From Monosporascus cannonballus (lineage: Eukaryota > Ascomycota > Sordariomycetes > Xylariales), in the NCBI GenBank assembly GCA_004154925.1, contig QJNS01000001.1, positions 62,001 to 126,000 of the forward strand: a stretch of 64,000 nt of DNA, given 5' to 3'. A program made the translations under genes and the position numbers. Shown here piece by piece: positions 36,370 through 49,944 of the stretch (within the stretch, counting starts at the first letter, position 1; the number at the start of each line of letters is the position of its first letter). Under the pieces are notes generated by a model that saw only the letters and a list, made by a program, of their open reading frames with translations, made no database searches and was not told where the DNA came from.

Positions 36370-37110
36370 TTTTCTTTTTATATAATAAACATTTTTTTGA
36401 TTTTGTACGTAATTCTATCTTTTATTTCTATATTATTTCGAGTTATATAAAGTTCAATAATATCCGTTATTAAGTTAAGTTAAAAAATAAAACAATTAGA
36501 GAAATTTCAACTTTAAATAAAATTTCTAATTAATAACTATTTTTTTATATTTTTTAACGATTTTATATAATCCGATATATCTAAAATCGAATATTGTTTT
36601 AGTCCTTTTAGTTTAAATGTTTTTTATAACGAAATAAATTATTTCTTCTTTCTTAAACTTAATTTTTAACGGCCTTTTATTATAATCTATACTTATTTAA
36701 TTACGTACAAATTCTGATTTGTTTTTATTTTTTGATACAATTATTTAACATATCCTGACGTGAGTATTCCATTAACGTTAATAAATGTATTTTTGGTATT
36801 CTTAAAAATATTAAATATAAAATTCACATTCGTATTTATTAAAGTCATTTAAATATTATTATGATAATTTATGTCATAAATTAATTAAATAATAAAACAC
36901 TTCTTAAGTATTTTATTTATAGTTAACATAATATTTTATATATTTTTGTAATATTTAATTTTACCTTTTTATTTCTTCAGGTTTTTAGTATTTAAGTTTC
37001 TTAAATATTGTCCAATTTGAATCGATTTATATTACAAGGTTTTAGAAACATTTTACACCAAATGTATAGGTTTTGGTGAACATAAATTTATATAGTAAGT
37101 TATATATAAT
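36370..37110 (-). pseudogene. J integrase C-terminal remnant
   Basis: The minus strand near 36540-36660 reads LRKKK*FISL, then TFKLKGLKQYSILDISDYIK. This matches GDxVFLSLKNIKLKxPxxKLDYRYIGPYKI of Ty3/gypsy integrases. About 37015-37090 reads TKTYTFGVKCF, and further on IDSNWTIFKKL, at the place of TAYHPETDGxTERxNQ and NWxxxLPLAE. The first part also aligns in DNA with K at 34190-34480. Stops occur at Gln/Trp sites. It is inactive. Confidence 0.6.
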
Positions 37111-40100
37111 AAAGATAATTTTTAAAAAAATATTTTGTTTATTTTATGTTAATAGTTTTATAAAAAAACATAAAAAACGGCCGTAAATTTATTGACGATA
37201 AGGTAAATATATCTTAATATATTTTTGTTTTTTTAATTTTCAGATAGAAAAGTATAATAATAAAATCTATATTAATTCAAAACTAGAGTATTTCAAACTC
37301 GCTAATTTTTAACGTTTTTCGTAAAATTTATGTCGTTATATTTTAATTCTGTTAGAAGAACTATATTATAGTTAAATTTTTTTACTTATTATTTTTCCTT
37401 TCAAACAATACTAAAGAAATTAGAATTGTTTTATAGTTTTATAAATTCCAGGATAATACATTATTAATATTTATATATATTAGATATTAAGTCTATTTAA
37501 TATACTTCTAACATTTGAGATTTATTCAGGTTTTTATTTCTTTTCATAGATTATCGCTAAACCTTGGAAGTTTTGAATACATATTTCATAATATATCTTG
37601 TATTATTGCAATTTAATAAAAACGTAATTATTTTTCTAATATATCGTCGAAAACTATTCATTTAAATTTTATTAATCTTTATTAAATATGTAATTGTTTA
37701 TATAAGGTATTTGTTTCGTTATTTTTTAAATTAGCTTATAAATGATGTCAAACTTAAAATTCGTTAATATTTTAATGTATTGTATTTGTTGTTTTATAAT
37801 TATTTTGGCCGTAATAAAATAAGTAAAATTTTAAATATTTTCACAGACCTTAACCTAGTACAAATGTCCTTGAAAAATGTATAAGCTGTCTAAAAAGTAT
37901 AATAACAACCGTAAATTTAATACCTTTAAATTTATACGAAAAGATGTAACAAGATATTATTTATCTCAATTATATTATTATATTAATACTGTATATAATT
38001 AATATTAATTTCTTATTAATTGTATTTTCAAGCGTTGTGAATAAAATCAACTTAAAATATAATATATTTATTAGAATTTCCGATAAACTCTTCATAATAA
38101 TTAATAAATTTTAAAAATGCTTAAATCTTTTTAATCAAAATTAAGGTTTAGTTTTTATAATTACACCTGTTTTATTAAACATTATATTAAACTATTTTAA
38201 AGTAATTATAGAATTAAAGTGTTTTATATCATATTCATCAAATTTACCTTCTTTTGTATTAATTAAGAATTTGACATTTTGGTAAATATAAAAACTTCGA
38301 AGCTATAATTTATATATTTTCTCCTCGTTTCCGAATAAATCAAGATATCGGAGATATATCATGAAAGCGACGAAATATTTGAGTAATATATATTGTATTA
38401 TTTGTTAACACACGATTAATAGGTTCGTAAATCTCATTAATGTAAATAAATATTTAAATAACCCTGATTTTATTTTAAAAATTATTTTTATTTTTAATTT
38501 CTTTTCACTTTAATAAAGTTAGATATATTTGCAAACCCGAATATTATATGTCATTTATTTTTTATAATTGGGTTTAAATTTTGCATCATCGGTATATTAT
38601 TTAAATTAGTATTCTCTTTTTAAAAGTATTTTTATATATATCGCGTATTATATTTAGAATTATAGTAGTTTGTTCAATATTTATATATATCTTTATGGTA
38701 ATATCGAAATTTATACTGCTAATTTTAATATAGTATTTTTAGAAACTTAGTTATTTGTTCAAAATATCGGCTTTATTATTTTTATGACTTTTCTATAAAT
38801 AACAAACAAATTACCGTGTTCTATGTTTTTACTTACTAGAATTATTATTCTATAATTCTTTTACTTGCAATGAAATAAATAGAAATTTAACAATCCGTAT
38901 AAATTTAAATTTAACAAAGATATCTTTTAATAAGATATCTGACTTTTGAAAAGTTATAATAATATTCATAAATTTCGTATTTAGAATAATGTAATTCGAA
39001 ATATTGGTTTTTAATATTTGAAAGGTATTAAATTATATAAAATCAATATTAACTAATTAATACCATATTTTCGATTTCTTGAACAAATACCCTTTTATGT
39101 CGTGTTTGTAAAATTTATTTAATAAGATTTTTTAAATTTAAAATAATTAGCAAACATAATATATATTCTTTTGCATTTTAATTTATTTTTTTATTTTTAT
39201 AATTATGATGGTGTTTTTAAAGTTTATATTAATATATTGTAAAATAGTAATATATTTACAATCTTAAATTTTCTAGAAGAATTCCTTTTGGGTTGATTAA
39301 TAACTTAGTATTTTATAAAATTGAAAACATTTTATAAATCTATATTTTTTTTCCAAAATTAATAAAAGTATTGATTAGACATTATATAACAGAATATCCC
39401 AATGTTTTCGTAATATATGATTTACTATCCGTTTTAAAATAATGAATATATTTTTAAATTTTACTAACATCACTAAACATTTAAATAATATTTGTCTTGT
39501 TTTTAATATTAATATTTATTTTTATTTCATTTTGTTTTAACAAAATCTATAGATTTTTAAAATCTAATAAACTAATGTATTATTATGTATAAAATTCAAT
39601 TCCTGTTTTAAAGAGTAAAACTAATAAGATTTAATTTCTAATAACATTATTTTTTTAATTATCGACAATTAATAATAAATTTCACTTTATTATTCTTCTA
39701 AAATAAGAAAGAAAGTAAAATATTTTACAGCTAAATTATAAAGTTTTAGTTATTTTTTCCGTAATCGATTTCCTAAGTTTTTTTTTAAAAAAAACACCTA
39801 ATTTATTTTTATTAAAATTATAACCAAGAGAAAATTTGATGAATAAGTTTCTTTTCATTTATTTCGTAATTTCATTTGTTATATTTTCATAATTTCATAT
39901 TTAGCTTCTTTAAAAAAAGACCATTAATAATTATAATATTATAAGAATATATTAATTATCACCTATAGTTTTTAACGTTGTTAATTTATTCTACTATCTA
40001 TTTATATAAATTTTATTTGAACAATAATAATAATATAGTTACTTTCTTAATATGTACGTTATATTTTATCTCTCTATTTATTAAAGCATTTATTGTATTT

Positions 40101-40693
40101 GTATATTTATTTTCTTGATTATTTTCGAGTATATGTGATTCATTTTAATCTTTAACGAGATATAAAACAAATGCTACCTAAGTAATATTGTCGCGAATTA
40201 TAATTTTGGTCGAATATATTTATAATAAACTTAAAAGGATATCGAAAATATTATATAAAGTAACATTACATTTATTTATTTGAACTCGTTCTTAAATAAA
40301 CCATTTAATGTGAATAATATTATGTTAAAGTTTTTGGTTAGTAAAAAAGAAACTTTCGATTTTGATTCTTAAAATTATATATAAATTTAATGTATTTTTT
40401 TATAGTATGTCATTTAATACAATTTTCGCCTAAAGTTTTGAAATTTAAAATTACGATATATTAATATATGTTATTTTGCATATGTTGACTAATAAAAGTA
40501 TTAACTATTTTATAATTAGTTTTAAAACCTTTTTTTTAAAAAAAAACCTGTTAATTTTTTAAACCTCTTTTATTTTGCTGCTTTTTTATAAACAACTTTT
40601 TTTAAAATTGTTTTTACAACTTTACAAATTTTATTTATCTTTTTTCATATAATATATTAAGTTATTATATTTACAATTTTTAGCGTTATAATT
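37111..40693 (-). other. J interior left of element M, no domain read
   Basis: T-rich plus strand, one of the most decayed stretches. Integrase core, RNase H and reverse transcriptase of J should be here by order, but stops and A/T drift hide them. No RNA gene or other repeat is seen. Confidence 0.4.
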
Positions 40694-40698
40694 ATTTT
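40694..40698. repeat. Target-site duplication of M, left copy (ATTTT)
   Basis: ATTTT here, ATCTT at 47917-47921. The one difference is a C-to-T transition. Weak on its own because the words are A/T-rich; it counts because both lie exactly at the LTR ends. Confidence 0.6.
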
Positions 40699-40847
40699 TA
40701 TTACGGCAATAGCAAAGCGGCCCTTTTAAGCCGTCGCTTTCGTAGATATACGCATATGAGTAATACTTGATAAATACATTATTTCTTTTTTTTTAATTCA
40801 ATAAGAAAATATTTTTCAGAGCCTAAAAAATATTTAAGGCCGAAACA
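40699..40847 (+). repeat. M left LTR, 149 bp
   Basis: Begins TATTACGGCAATAGC and ends GGCCGAAACA. The original ends were probably TGTTACGGC and GCCGTAACA, which are perfect complements. It contains the hairpin-forming word GCGGCCCTTTTAAGCCGTCGC. It aligns over its whole length with 47768-47916. Confidence 0.8.
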
Positions 40848-40914
40848 GTTTGTTACATTTTTTAAAAGAAACTATTATAGCTATTAATATAATTTTACCA
40901 TAACCATTATTATA

Positions 40915-41088
40915 TTACGCCTCAGGTCCGCTGTTATTCTCTCGCGTTTTCGCAATAACATCGTTAAATTTCCCGACCCTACGAAAAGGTAATAAAGGTA
41001 TTAATTCACCCGCCTTTAAATAAGGACAAAACAATAACATAGCGTGATTTTTTCGCTTTACGAATATTAAAAATTCTTTCGAATATCG
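40915..41088 (-). pseudogene. 57-codon open C-terminal remnant in M
   Basis: On the minus strand a frame is open from a stop at 41089-41091 to a TAA at 40915-40917. It contains SKEFLIFVKRKNHAMLLFCP and KAGELIPLLPFRRVGKFNDV and ends NNSGPEA. Residue use is balanced, unlike the Ile/Lys/Asn/Tyr-rich chance frames around it, and local G+C is near 40%. It looks like a genuine protein end. I do not recognise the family. If real it would be antisense to the orientation suggested by the purine tract. Confidence 0.45.
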
Positions 41089-44000
41089 TTATTTAATTAC
41101 CGTTATAATACGGCGTATTTACGACTTCATACTGCTAAAAAATATTTGAAATGATATAAGCACTTTTAAAAGATGTTGAAAAATATAAACAAAATTTAAT
41201 TTCAAAAATAATTTACGAACGTAAAATAATCGGTATAATAAATTAAAAAATTGTTATATGAAAATTATAAATTCCGTAATTATTTAATTATTATAAATTA
41301 AGTTAGAATTAAACGAAATTCATTTGATAAGTATATACTTACGGTAAAATAATTCTTATAATAAACGAAACATTTCGTTTTCTAAAATCATTATTTAGGA
41401 CTATATTTAGTACTTAAAAAATAACTATATTAATGGTTTTCGTTATGATTAAATTCGAAACAGCTCCGTAACTTAATAATATTTAATGTTTAACAAACTT
41501 ACGGTATAATTATTTGGACATGAGAAACTTTTATTATTTTCGTGATTTGAAACCCCTTCTTTTTAACAACTACGTTAAAAATTTAATAACTCGTTGAACA
41601 ATCTATTAATTAATATTCGCTAATACGATCAAAATATATTTTGCACTAAAACGATTAAATATTAATTACGAACCGTAGTATATGTACATTTAATTAAATC
41701 GATAATATAACTTTTAAATTTCACATGATAACCATATAGATAACGCAACGTATATGATATAGTTTTGTTTTTAAAATTAAAGTACAATGTAATAAAGTTT
41801 GTCGATTTTATGGACATTTTTATACGGTTAACCGATTAGAGTAGATAGCCGTTACTTTTAATTAATATTATATTATAATAAAAAGTTAATAAAATATTAA
41901 AAAACTTGTATTTGGTAAATACAACGTTCCGATTCCGAATATCATTAAAAATAAATTAACCTTTTTAAATATCTTTTCAATAATATAATGAATGGGGTTT
42001 TTCGTAAATATACAACTAAAGGCCAAATTATTAATAAAACGATACCGTAACGTTTATGGAACGTTTCGGCATTTACCGGTCCCGAGTTTATATAATGAAA
42101 AACGGCAACGATTAGATTTATTGGATTCCGTAAACTTGTAATAAAAAAAGGAATGCCGGTATAAATTAAATTTTTTTTTATATATTACGATAAAGATATT
42201 ATTATTTTTAATGCCAAAATAAATAGTTTTAAATTATAATAATGAATATATCAGTAATAACGTGATAACTAAGTATTAGTATAATATAATAAAAAACGTT
42301 TAACTTTTAGATAATATTATAATTAAAGATATTTATTCAGTTATTAAAATCATAATAATGTGAATTTATGTAGATATTTTATAAGCCTTATATTTTCTCA
42401 TTTTTGTTATAATTTACGTGTTATCTTATATAATTAATATAGTTTATTATAGGTTATGAAAACCCGTTATAAAATTTATTTATAATAGTTTCGCTAGTTA
42501 AAATAATATTGCTCTTTCTTTATTTTTGAAATCCCGTTAATTTCAATAAAGAAATAACGTTTTAATTAATTTAATTATCTAACTGTATACGGTACGATTT
42601 TCGATAAGTTTATTACCGATATAAATGTTTTTAACGGATAACTTCTCAATACTTTTACAACGATTTTCGGATTATTCTATTTTAGAAAATATAACTGAGC
42701 GATTAATTAAATAGCAAAAACGATACGTATTAATTTTAAAAGGATATCAGAAATCCTAATTTCCTTATTTTCGACAAAACTGTTTTTTATTTCTTTAAAA
42801 ATATGACTTTATTTTAATATTATGGCTATAATAATATAATTAGTTCTTGTTATTAGTTTTCAACATTGTATTATTTAAAAACCATTATAATAAATTTTAT
42901 AAATATATTATTCAAAATTACGTTTCTATTTCTGTAACTATTATCTATAAACAAAACGTTATTATTAATACTGGTTACGGTTTTACGGAATATCTTTATT
43001 TAAAATACTAACGTCGAGTCGGATATTATTTGGTTTAAATTATGAACTTTTAATAGTGAAATAACTAACATATTTCAATCACACTATAGAACTGAAAAAG
43101 ACATTTAAAAGTATTTGATGATAAATCACTAATAATATTAACCGATATTTTAAAAAGTTATTCTTTGAATATTGCGATTTAACGAAAGGATTTACTTTTT
43201 AAAATATTAATTCTTTTTACCGCCGTACCGATATTTCGATTACAAAATCAAATTATTTCGGAGCTGGGCGTTATCGTGTTATTAAGTACGAGATATATCT
43301 TTTTTACAAAATATTAATGATACTAAAATATATTAATAGTTATGTAAATAATATTTAATCTTTTTAATAACCTTTCAGTAATAACCTTTATTTTATGCTT
43401 AAAGAAAACCAGGAAATAAAAGACATATTTATATTAATTATCGCATTATTAATAACGATGTTTTAAAAAATCATCACGTTATTTTTTAAATTCGCAAAAC
43501 CTTACATATCTTTTATTTAATACAGATATTTACAAAACTCGATATCATGGTGACTTTTCATCGTTTATATATTATGATTAAAAATAAATAAAAAATGACT
43601 TTCCTAATTTAATGTAGATTATTCGAATATCAGTACAGATTTTAATATAATAAACGTTTCGAATTTAGTTTACTATTATTTTAATTTTATATTATTTGAT
43701 TTCTTTAAGGAATATGTTAAAATATATTTTAACCATATTTTAATTTGTAGCGAAAACAAAACATATATATATAAAACATTTATCATTCTTAAAAATAAAA
43801 GTTTCAATGAATATATTCAAATACATATTTGACGGTATGACAATACTGTTTTTGAACCTCATAATTTTTACCAATAATATCATTATAATCTTTAGAAGAA
43901 TTACAATTATCCAAAAAAACATGTTAAAATATTATAAAAATGATAATCTTTTTTCATTTTATATATTTTTATGGATAATATATAAAGAGGCTTTGTTAAT

Positions 44001-47000
44001 TACGAAACATTTAATTCTTTTTATAAATAAAGCGAAATAAAACAACTTTTTAATAAAAACGTTATAACTGCTTTTCAACTCTTTCTTCGCCCTTCTTTAA
44101 TATTATTAGTTTTTTTGTATTACGACTTTCAGCGTAAAACGAGTCTAAAAATTAACGTTTTCGTTTAAACGTTACAAAAATACTTTTGTGATATAATATA
44201 TTTAATTTATTACGGCTTATCCTTTTCGTTTTAACAATATATCTCTTAACGAAATATAATTACGAAATGTATAATAAAAGATTATTAATTATTGTTAAGA
44301 TTTTGTAAAAATAGCGTTAAGAATTATAAGAAATTAAACAGTTTATAGTAGTTACAATAATTATAAACGTTTATAGTATTTCACAAATGTAAAACCTTTA
44401 AATTAATACCAAATATATTAATCCGAATTTCTCACTAATTTCCAATTTAAAATAAATTATAACGCGAGAAAAGAAATTAAAATTTTAATTACGTGAACAC
44501 GTTATTCCGGCATTCAACTTCTAAACCGTTATAATACGGTTAATGATCAAATAACGTATTAATTTTGGATAATATTTGTATTGGAATAATATTTTTTTAA
44601 ACAAGTAAATATTATAAACATTGAAAATTAATAAATATATGTTGATATAACGTATATAAATTGTTTATATTAATCAGCAATAATATGACGTTTTTAATAA
44701 ATTTAACATTTTAACGATGTAAATTAAAGATTCGTAAAATATTTATGGCCATTAAAGACGATTATAAAACGGTATGAAGGAATATTTATATTAAAAATAA
44801 ATATTTTTTGTATTCAAAACTGCATTTTTAATACTTTAAAAATTATAGTATAATTATAATGCAACGTATATAAAATATGTTAAATATTTTTAAAATGTAC
44901 AATATATAATAATGGAATTATTATTAATTATATTTCTTCTGGGATATAATTACATTTTTATAAAACTATTATTTTTATCGTTTTATAAAAAGTTTCAAAG
45001 TTCAGTAACGAATTTCTTCCACTTTTTATTGATTCAATTTCGTTTATAAAATAATATTTCCGTATATTTTATCAAATTCTTTATAAAGGATTTAAACCCA
45101 TTTACAAATAAACTTTTATAATAATTAAAAAATTGACGAAAATACGTTATTGCGTTACAGTTACAGATATATTTGTAAATTGGTTTATAAATGCGATTTT
45201 TAAGTTATACTGCTTATATGGTAAATTATTTATCATTATAAAGTATTGTATTACGTAATTTATTTTATTATTTGAAAAAGGCTTAATTATGGTTTAAACG
45301 ATCCGTCCTATATTTTAATATTTTATTATATTTATATTAATAAATGACCGAATATTAGTAATACAATAGTAAAGTAATATTTCTGAAATTATTATTTTTT
45401 AAAAAAGATTTAATTAAATAAATTATTTTCTTTCAACCAAATTCGATTATAATATTATTTATTTAAAACGACTAATATTTTCCAGTTTTATATTAATTAT
45501 AAATTTTTTATTACACTTAAGAGATGATAATATTGTCGCGAAATTTTTAAAACACTAATATAATATAATAAATATATCGAAATCATAAATGATACAAATA
45601 AAAAAAATAAATCCTTAAAAAGATTAAAATATTGATAATAACCACCGAAAACTGATATACGGAATATGTGGATTAATTGCTTTTTTAACGCCGATATGTT
45701 CTCGAAAAAAAAATATATACGTTGATATATGTTATACAAAGTAAATTAATTTAACAATAAAATTGAGAATAAAGAAATAAGACTGTCGGTTATTAATAAA
45801 ATGTATATGTATGGCGTTATTATTTATTTACCGCTTTAATATAACTTATTTTTGATTTTCGATTTGCTTCAAATTTAATATAGCGAATCAAAGTTTTCGA
45901 AATAAACAATAATAAGTATGAAATAAAATATATATACAAACGGTATTATTATTACGAACAGGAAAGATTTAAAAAAATCGAATAATATTTAAAAACAATT
46001 TCAATTTTAAAAACATCCGATTTAATTTTTAATTTGAAATTTAATAATTGTATTTATATCGTGTTACTTAAAAATCGTTTACGAACATCAAAAACTTTAA
46101 TATAAATATAACTGAATTTCAGAAAGATAATTTTAATAAATACGACCAATTTAATTAAATCCAAATATTATAAAAATAATAACGAAATATAATATAAAAA
46201 ATGCGAAAATGGAGAGACAATACTGTATTAAGCTAATATCACAGTACCATTACGATAATAACTATATCATACTAAAATATACACATAAATAAATACATTA
46301 TATATTTTATAAAATTTTTCATTTTATAAAGAATCGAGTTATAAAAGTACACGGCTTACTAAGGATACATTATTAAAACGATTACTTAATAATAAAAAAA
46401 CTTAACCATAAAGAGCCATATAATATTACGATAATAATATAACTATTAAAACTTATTAAAATATTGAAAAATGTTACAATATCAATATTTATTTAACTAA
46501 TATTTAAAATTACGGAAATAACAAAATATGTTTTTTAATAGAAACAGTATTTAATCAATATCCATAATTAATATTTTTCATTATCGGCGACCCAATAATA
46601 TTTAATCGTTTTTATAAAGGATCGTATAAATATCGTTTTATTATTTTAAAAATTCATATTACGTCGTCGAATAATAAACATATTAGTATATTTCTAACAT
46701 GATATATAAAACCAAAATTATACACGTATATCAAAGATTAATAAATAATAGTTTACGCGGAATAATAAATTTTCTTTTGTTATAATGCAATGTTAATAAT
46801 ATAATCAAAATAAAAAAACCCAAATTGATATTTTTTTCCGCGCCCGTCGCATCGAAAATTTTACGGTAAATTCTTTCGATTATTGAGCACGTAAAATAAA
46901 ACTTTAAAATCGTTTCGCAAAATTTCTAAAGGAAATTATTAAGGTATAGGTACGTCTTGTTGTCATTATCGTTATTACCATTAACGTTAAAATAAAAATC

Positions 47001-47767
47001 CACTTAATTAAAAAGGTATTTAAATTTAAAATGTTATTGTAAATGGTTTTGGCCAGTTACACGCTATAAAATTAATATAATAATAAAACCACACAAATTT
47101 AACAATAATATCGTAGCATATAAAATTTACAAATTAGCAAAGCTTTAATATATAGTATAAAACGTATATTTACACGATATAACAAAAATAAAACCGTAAC
47201 GAAAAAAACAAATTTCGCTAATATCGGAATAATTATCAAAAAAACAATGTTCTAAAAACAAATTATATAAGGCCGTTTAACGTGTATAAATATTGCGTAA
47301 GTAATATAAAGTTAAAAAAGTATTATTGTAATAATAAAAAAGTAACATATAACGATAGATAAGCAAACGGTATAAATACGACAAAAAAAAACCCGAAACA
47401 ACGTTATAAAATTAGTAATATAATGTCCTTAAAAATAAAAAGGGAAAAAAATTAAAAAGGCGTCTAATATTTATATTACGAAAACAATTAAAAGAGATAT
47501 AATAGAATTCCGTCAGATTAATAATATCCTATAGAACGATACTACTATTTTTATACCAGAACTAGTATTATGTATTTTTTTATATGACAATTTATTACCC
47601 CCTTATTACCACGGCTTTATTTCGGTTATACCGTATATATACATTATTACTATAACGACGTTTTACAATACCTAATATACCACTAATAAACTAAGATCGA
47701 ACTCGAGAAAAACATTTATTTTTTTATTAAATAGTTAAGAATAATTATTTCAAAAAAGGAAAGTTAT
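41089..47767. other. M interior, no domain read
   Basis: Open stretches at 43740-44040 (both strands) and 45497-45739 (minus) are Ile/Phe/Tyr-rich and look like chance. Slightly richer patches are 42040-42150, 43200-43300, 44040-44260 (a minus frame reading RNKLNILYHKSIFVTFKRKR) and 46840-47060. The plus strand is A-rich from about 46 to 47.7 kb and mixed before. None could be tied to a known family. Confidence 0.45.
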
Positions 47768-47916
47768 TATTACGGCATTAGTAAAACGGCCTTTTTAAGC
47801 CGTCGTTTCGCTATATATATACAAACGTGTAACACTTGTTAACTAGATTTGTTTTTTCTTTTTAATATAGTAATAGAATATCTTCTAAAGCTTACAAGAC
47901 GTATAGCGCCGTAATA
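47768..47916 (+). repeat. M right LTR, 149 bp
   Basis: Begins TATTACGGCATTAG and ends GCGCCGTAATA. It matches the left LTR across AARCGGCCYTTTTAAGCCGTCG, the TATATA stretch and the final GCC(G) word. It is followed by ATCTT. Confidence 0.8.
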
Positions 47917-47921
47917 ATCTT
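47917..47921. repeat. Target-site duplication of M, right copy (ATCTT)
   Basis: Partner of 40694-40698. Confidence 0.6.
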
Positions 47922-49441
47922 TTAAATTATCTTAAATATTTTTAATTAATTTTAAAAATTTATTTTATTAAAATCTTTTTCTTTCGGAATAACGTATAGG
48001 TTTTTATTAACCTTTTTATAATTTATCATTTCTTAGTAAAAGTTTAAAATGAATTATGATATTTATTTCAATATTTATTTATTACGAGATTTATAATAAA
48101 TACTAATTAAATATAAAGGTCCGTAATTGTCTTTTAGTCATGCTCTTTTATAATATATTAAAATAATATTTTTGCAATTAATAATTATATTAATTCTAAT
48201 AATAAAAAACTTTTTTATAAATATTTGTTTTATCCATAGCACTTTACAAAACAATAATTCGCAAATATAAATATTACATTTTTAATTTTATTATTTTTAG
48301 TTTACTTAATGCCATCAAATACTTTTTATATATAAAAAACATATTAATAGTTAATTCTTTTAACTTAATATATATTAAATCTTTTCGTTATTTATAATAT
48401 ACGCCATATATTTTACCGTATTGGTTTAATATTACAAGATATTTTAAACCTTTTTTCCTCTTTTGTAATTATTTAATATATTTTAGTTTTTGTTAAAGTA
48501 CTTTCTATGTTAATTTACTATTTTTCCAGATTTTACAACGAAAGTTTCATCGTTACAACTTTTCTTCGTATTAAATTATAATTTTATTAATATTTAAGTT
48601 ATCTTTATTTTATAATATTTCGTATAAATTAATTTATATTTTTTTCGAAACGGTAATTTTCTTATTGTACTATTGAAAGTCGTTGTCAATATTTCAATAA
48701 CATGTTATAATTATAATATTATGTTTAAATTTTATTTCCTTGTTTATTCGATATAATATAACTAAAATGTAAATTATTTTGCTTTTCTTATTAATATTTA
48801 CATAAATTATTATTTTTAGAGTATATTTATTCATGTGATTGATAGTTAAATATATATAATATTTTTTTGTAATAATATTTAATGTTTTATAAAATATATA
48901 GATAACGGCGTCGTCTGTACTAGTTTTTATACGGGTTTAATTAGGAAATCTTGAAAGATTAATGTCTTATTTAAATTGTTCATTTCGTGTGTAAAGAGCT
49001 TATTATTATACGGATCATGTTTTATCTACATTAACAAAATTTTATACCTTATTTTAGTTTCGAAATTGTTGTATTAAAAGAAAATTTCGTTAATAAATCT
49101 TTTTTTAATTATCTTTTCAAGGAATGCTTAATAACATATTCCTATTAATTAGTCGTATTTCTTATTAGGTACATTTTTATAGACAAAAATTAATTTATGA
49201 ATTTATTTCAAGAGAAAAAACACAAAATAAATACGTATTGAAATAAAAGAGTTTCGAAAATAATGACTTCTAGTATCCGGTTTCGTTCTTTGGATTTTAT
49301 TTTAATAAAAAAAACCTTCAGATAAGAAATATAATTTTAACTTAAATAATAAATTATTGACTTGGTTTTCGAATGTGCGAAAACAAATTTAAAATTATTA
49401 AATAAAAGTTTTTTAAGTATAAATCGATATTTTGGTAATAT
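47922..49441 (-). other. J interior right of element M, unassigned
   Basis: T-rich plus strand without frames. By position this would be gag of J. The patch 48900-49010 keeps some CpG (GGCGTCGTC). Nothing else is seen. Confidence 0.35.
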
Positions 49442-49885
49442 TATTAAATAGGAATCTTTAACGCATAACGCTTAAACGTTTAATTAATGATTAATCTTAA
49501 ATCGTATAAATTTATATCAATAGAAATATTGTGATATTTTACATAATAAATATAATAATGAAATACGTTTTAGAATATTAAAAACGTTTTGAATTACAAA
49601 AAATTATTATAAATTTATATTATTTAAACCATATAAATAAATATATTGATATATTGTAATTTATTATTTTTATAACTTACTTTTAAAAGTGTTTAGACCG
49701 ATTTTATTAAGTCCAGCCTTAGAGCTTTTACGATCAATGTTGTTAAATCTGGTTTTAAATGTTTTATAATTAACTCTGTTGAACTTTTACGTAATTTGAC
49801 CTATTTAGCTCGTAAATCCTTGTTATAACCGTTTTCTAAGACCGCATCCTATCAGGTCTTAGCATTACGTTAATTGGTTTATTGT
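49442..49885 (-). repeat. LTR U3
   Basis: Aligns with U1 from AATAGGAAT through GATTAATCTTAAATCGTATA, the ATATTGTGATATTTTA word, the 36-bp repeats (about 49690-49790) and CTAAGACCGCATCCTATCAGG near the end. It resembles U1 more than U2 because it has the tandem repeats. The right end is uncertain. A run of T follows. Confidence 0.55.
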
Positions 49886-49944
49886 ATAGTTTTTTCGTAA
49901 AAGTTCGATATAAAATCAAAATTAGCGTTTATATTATAACTTAC

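Larger units (their letters stand above)
40699..47916 (+). mobile_element. LTR-type element M, 7.2 kb, superfamily unknown
   Basis: Two direct repeats of exactly 149 bp bound the element, with five-base duplications outside that differ by one transition. Total length 7218 bp. A purine tract, AAAAAAGGAAAG, at 47752-47763 lies four bases before the right LTR, which argues for plus orientation. Against this, a 57-codon open frame ends near the left LTR on the minus strand. I could not read reverse transcriptase or integrase on either strand. It is inserted in J. Confidence 0.7.
34594..49890 (-). mobile_element. Inferred Ty3/gypsy element J with nested insertions
   Basis: Related LTRs lie at both ends (U1 or U2 on the left, U3 on the right). 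Integrase motifs on the minus strand lie near the left end, where the 3' part of a minus-strand element should be. Removing element M (40699-47916) and one target duplication leaves about 7.5-8 kb, a normal length. The plus strand is T-rich on both sides of M (36-40.6 and 48-49.9 kb). The target duplication cannot be tested because all three flanks are runs of T. Reverse transcriptase was not read. U1 and U2 side by side suggest either a tandem LTR or two insertions. Confidence 0.45.

Noticed and set aside
43740..44040. Overlapping open stretches on both strands
   Set aside because: They mirror each other in a low-complexity A/T region inside element M and have no motif.
45497..45739. 80-codon minus-strand open stretch with hydrophobic runs
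   Set aside because: The hydrophobic look follows from T-rich codons. No conserved copy was found.
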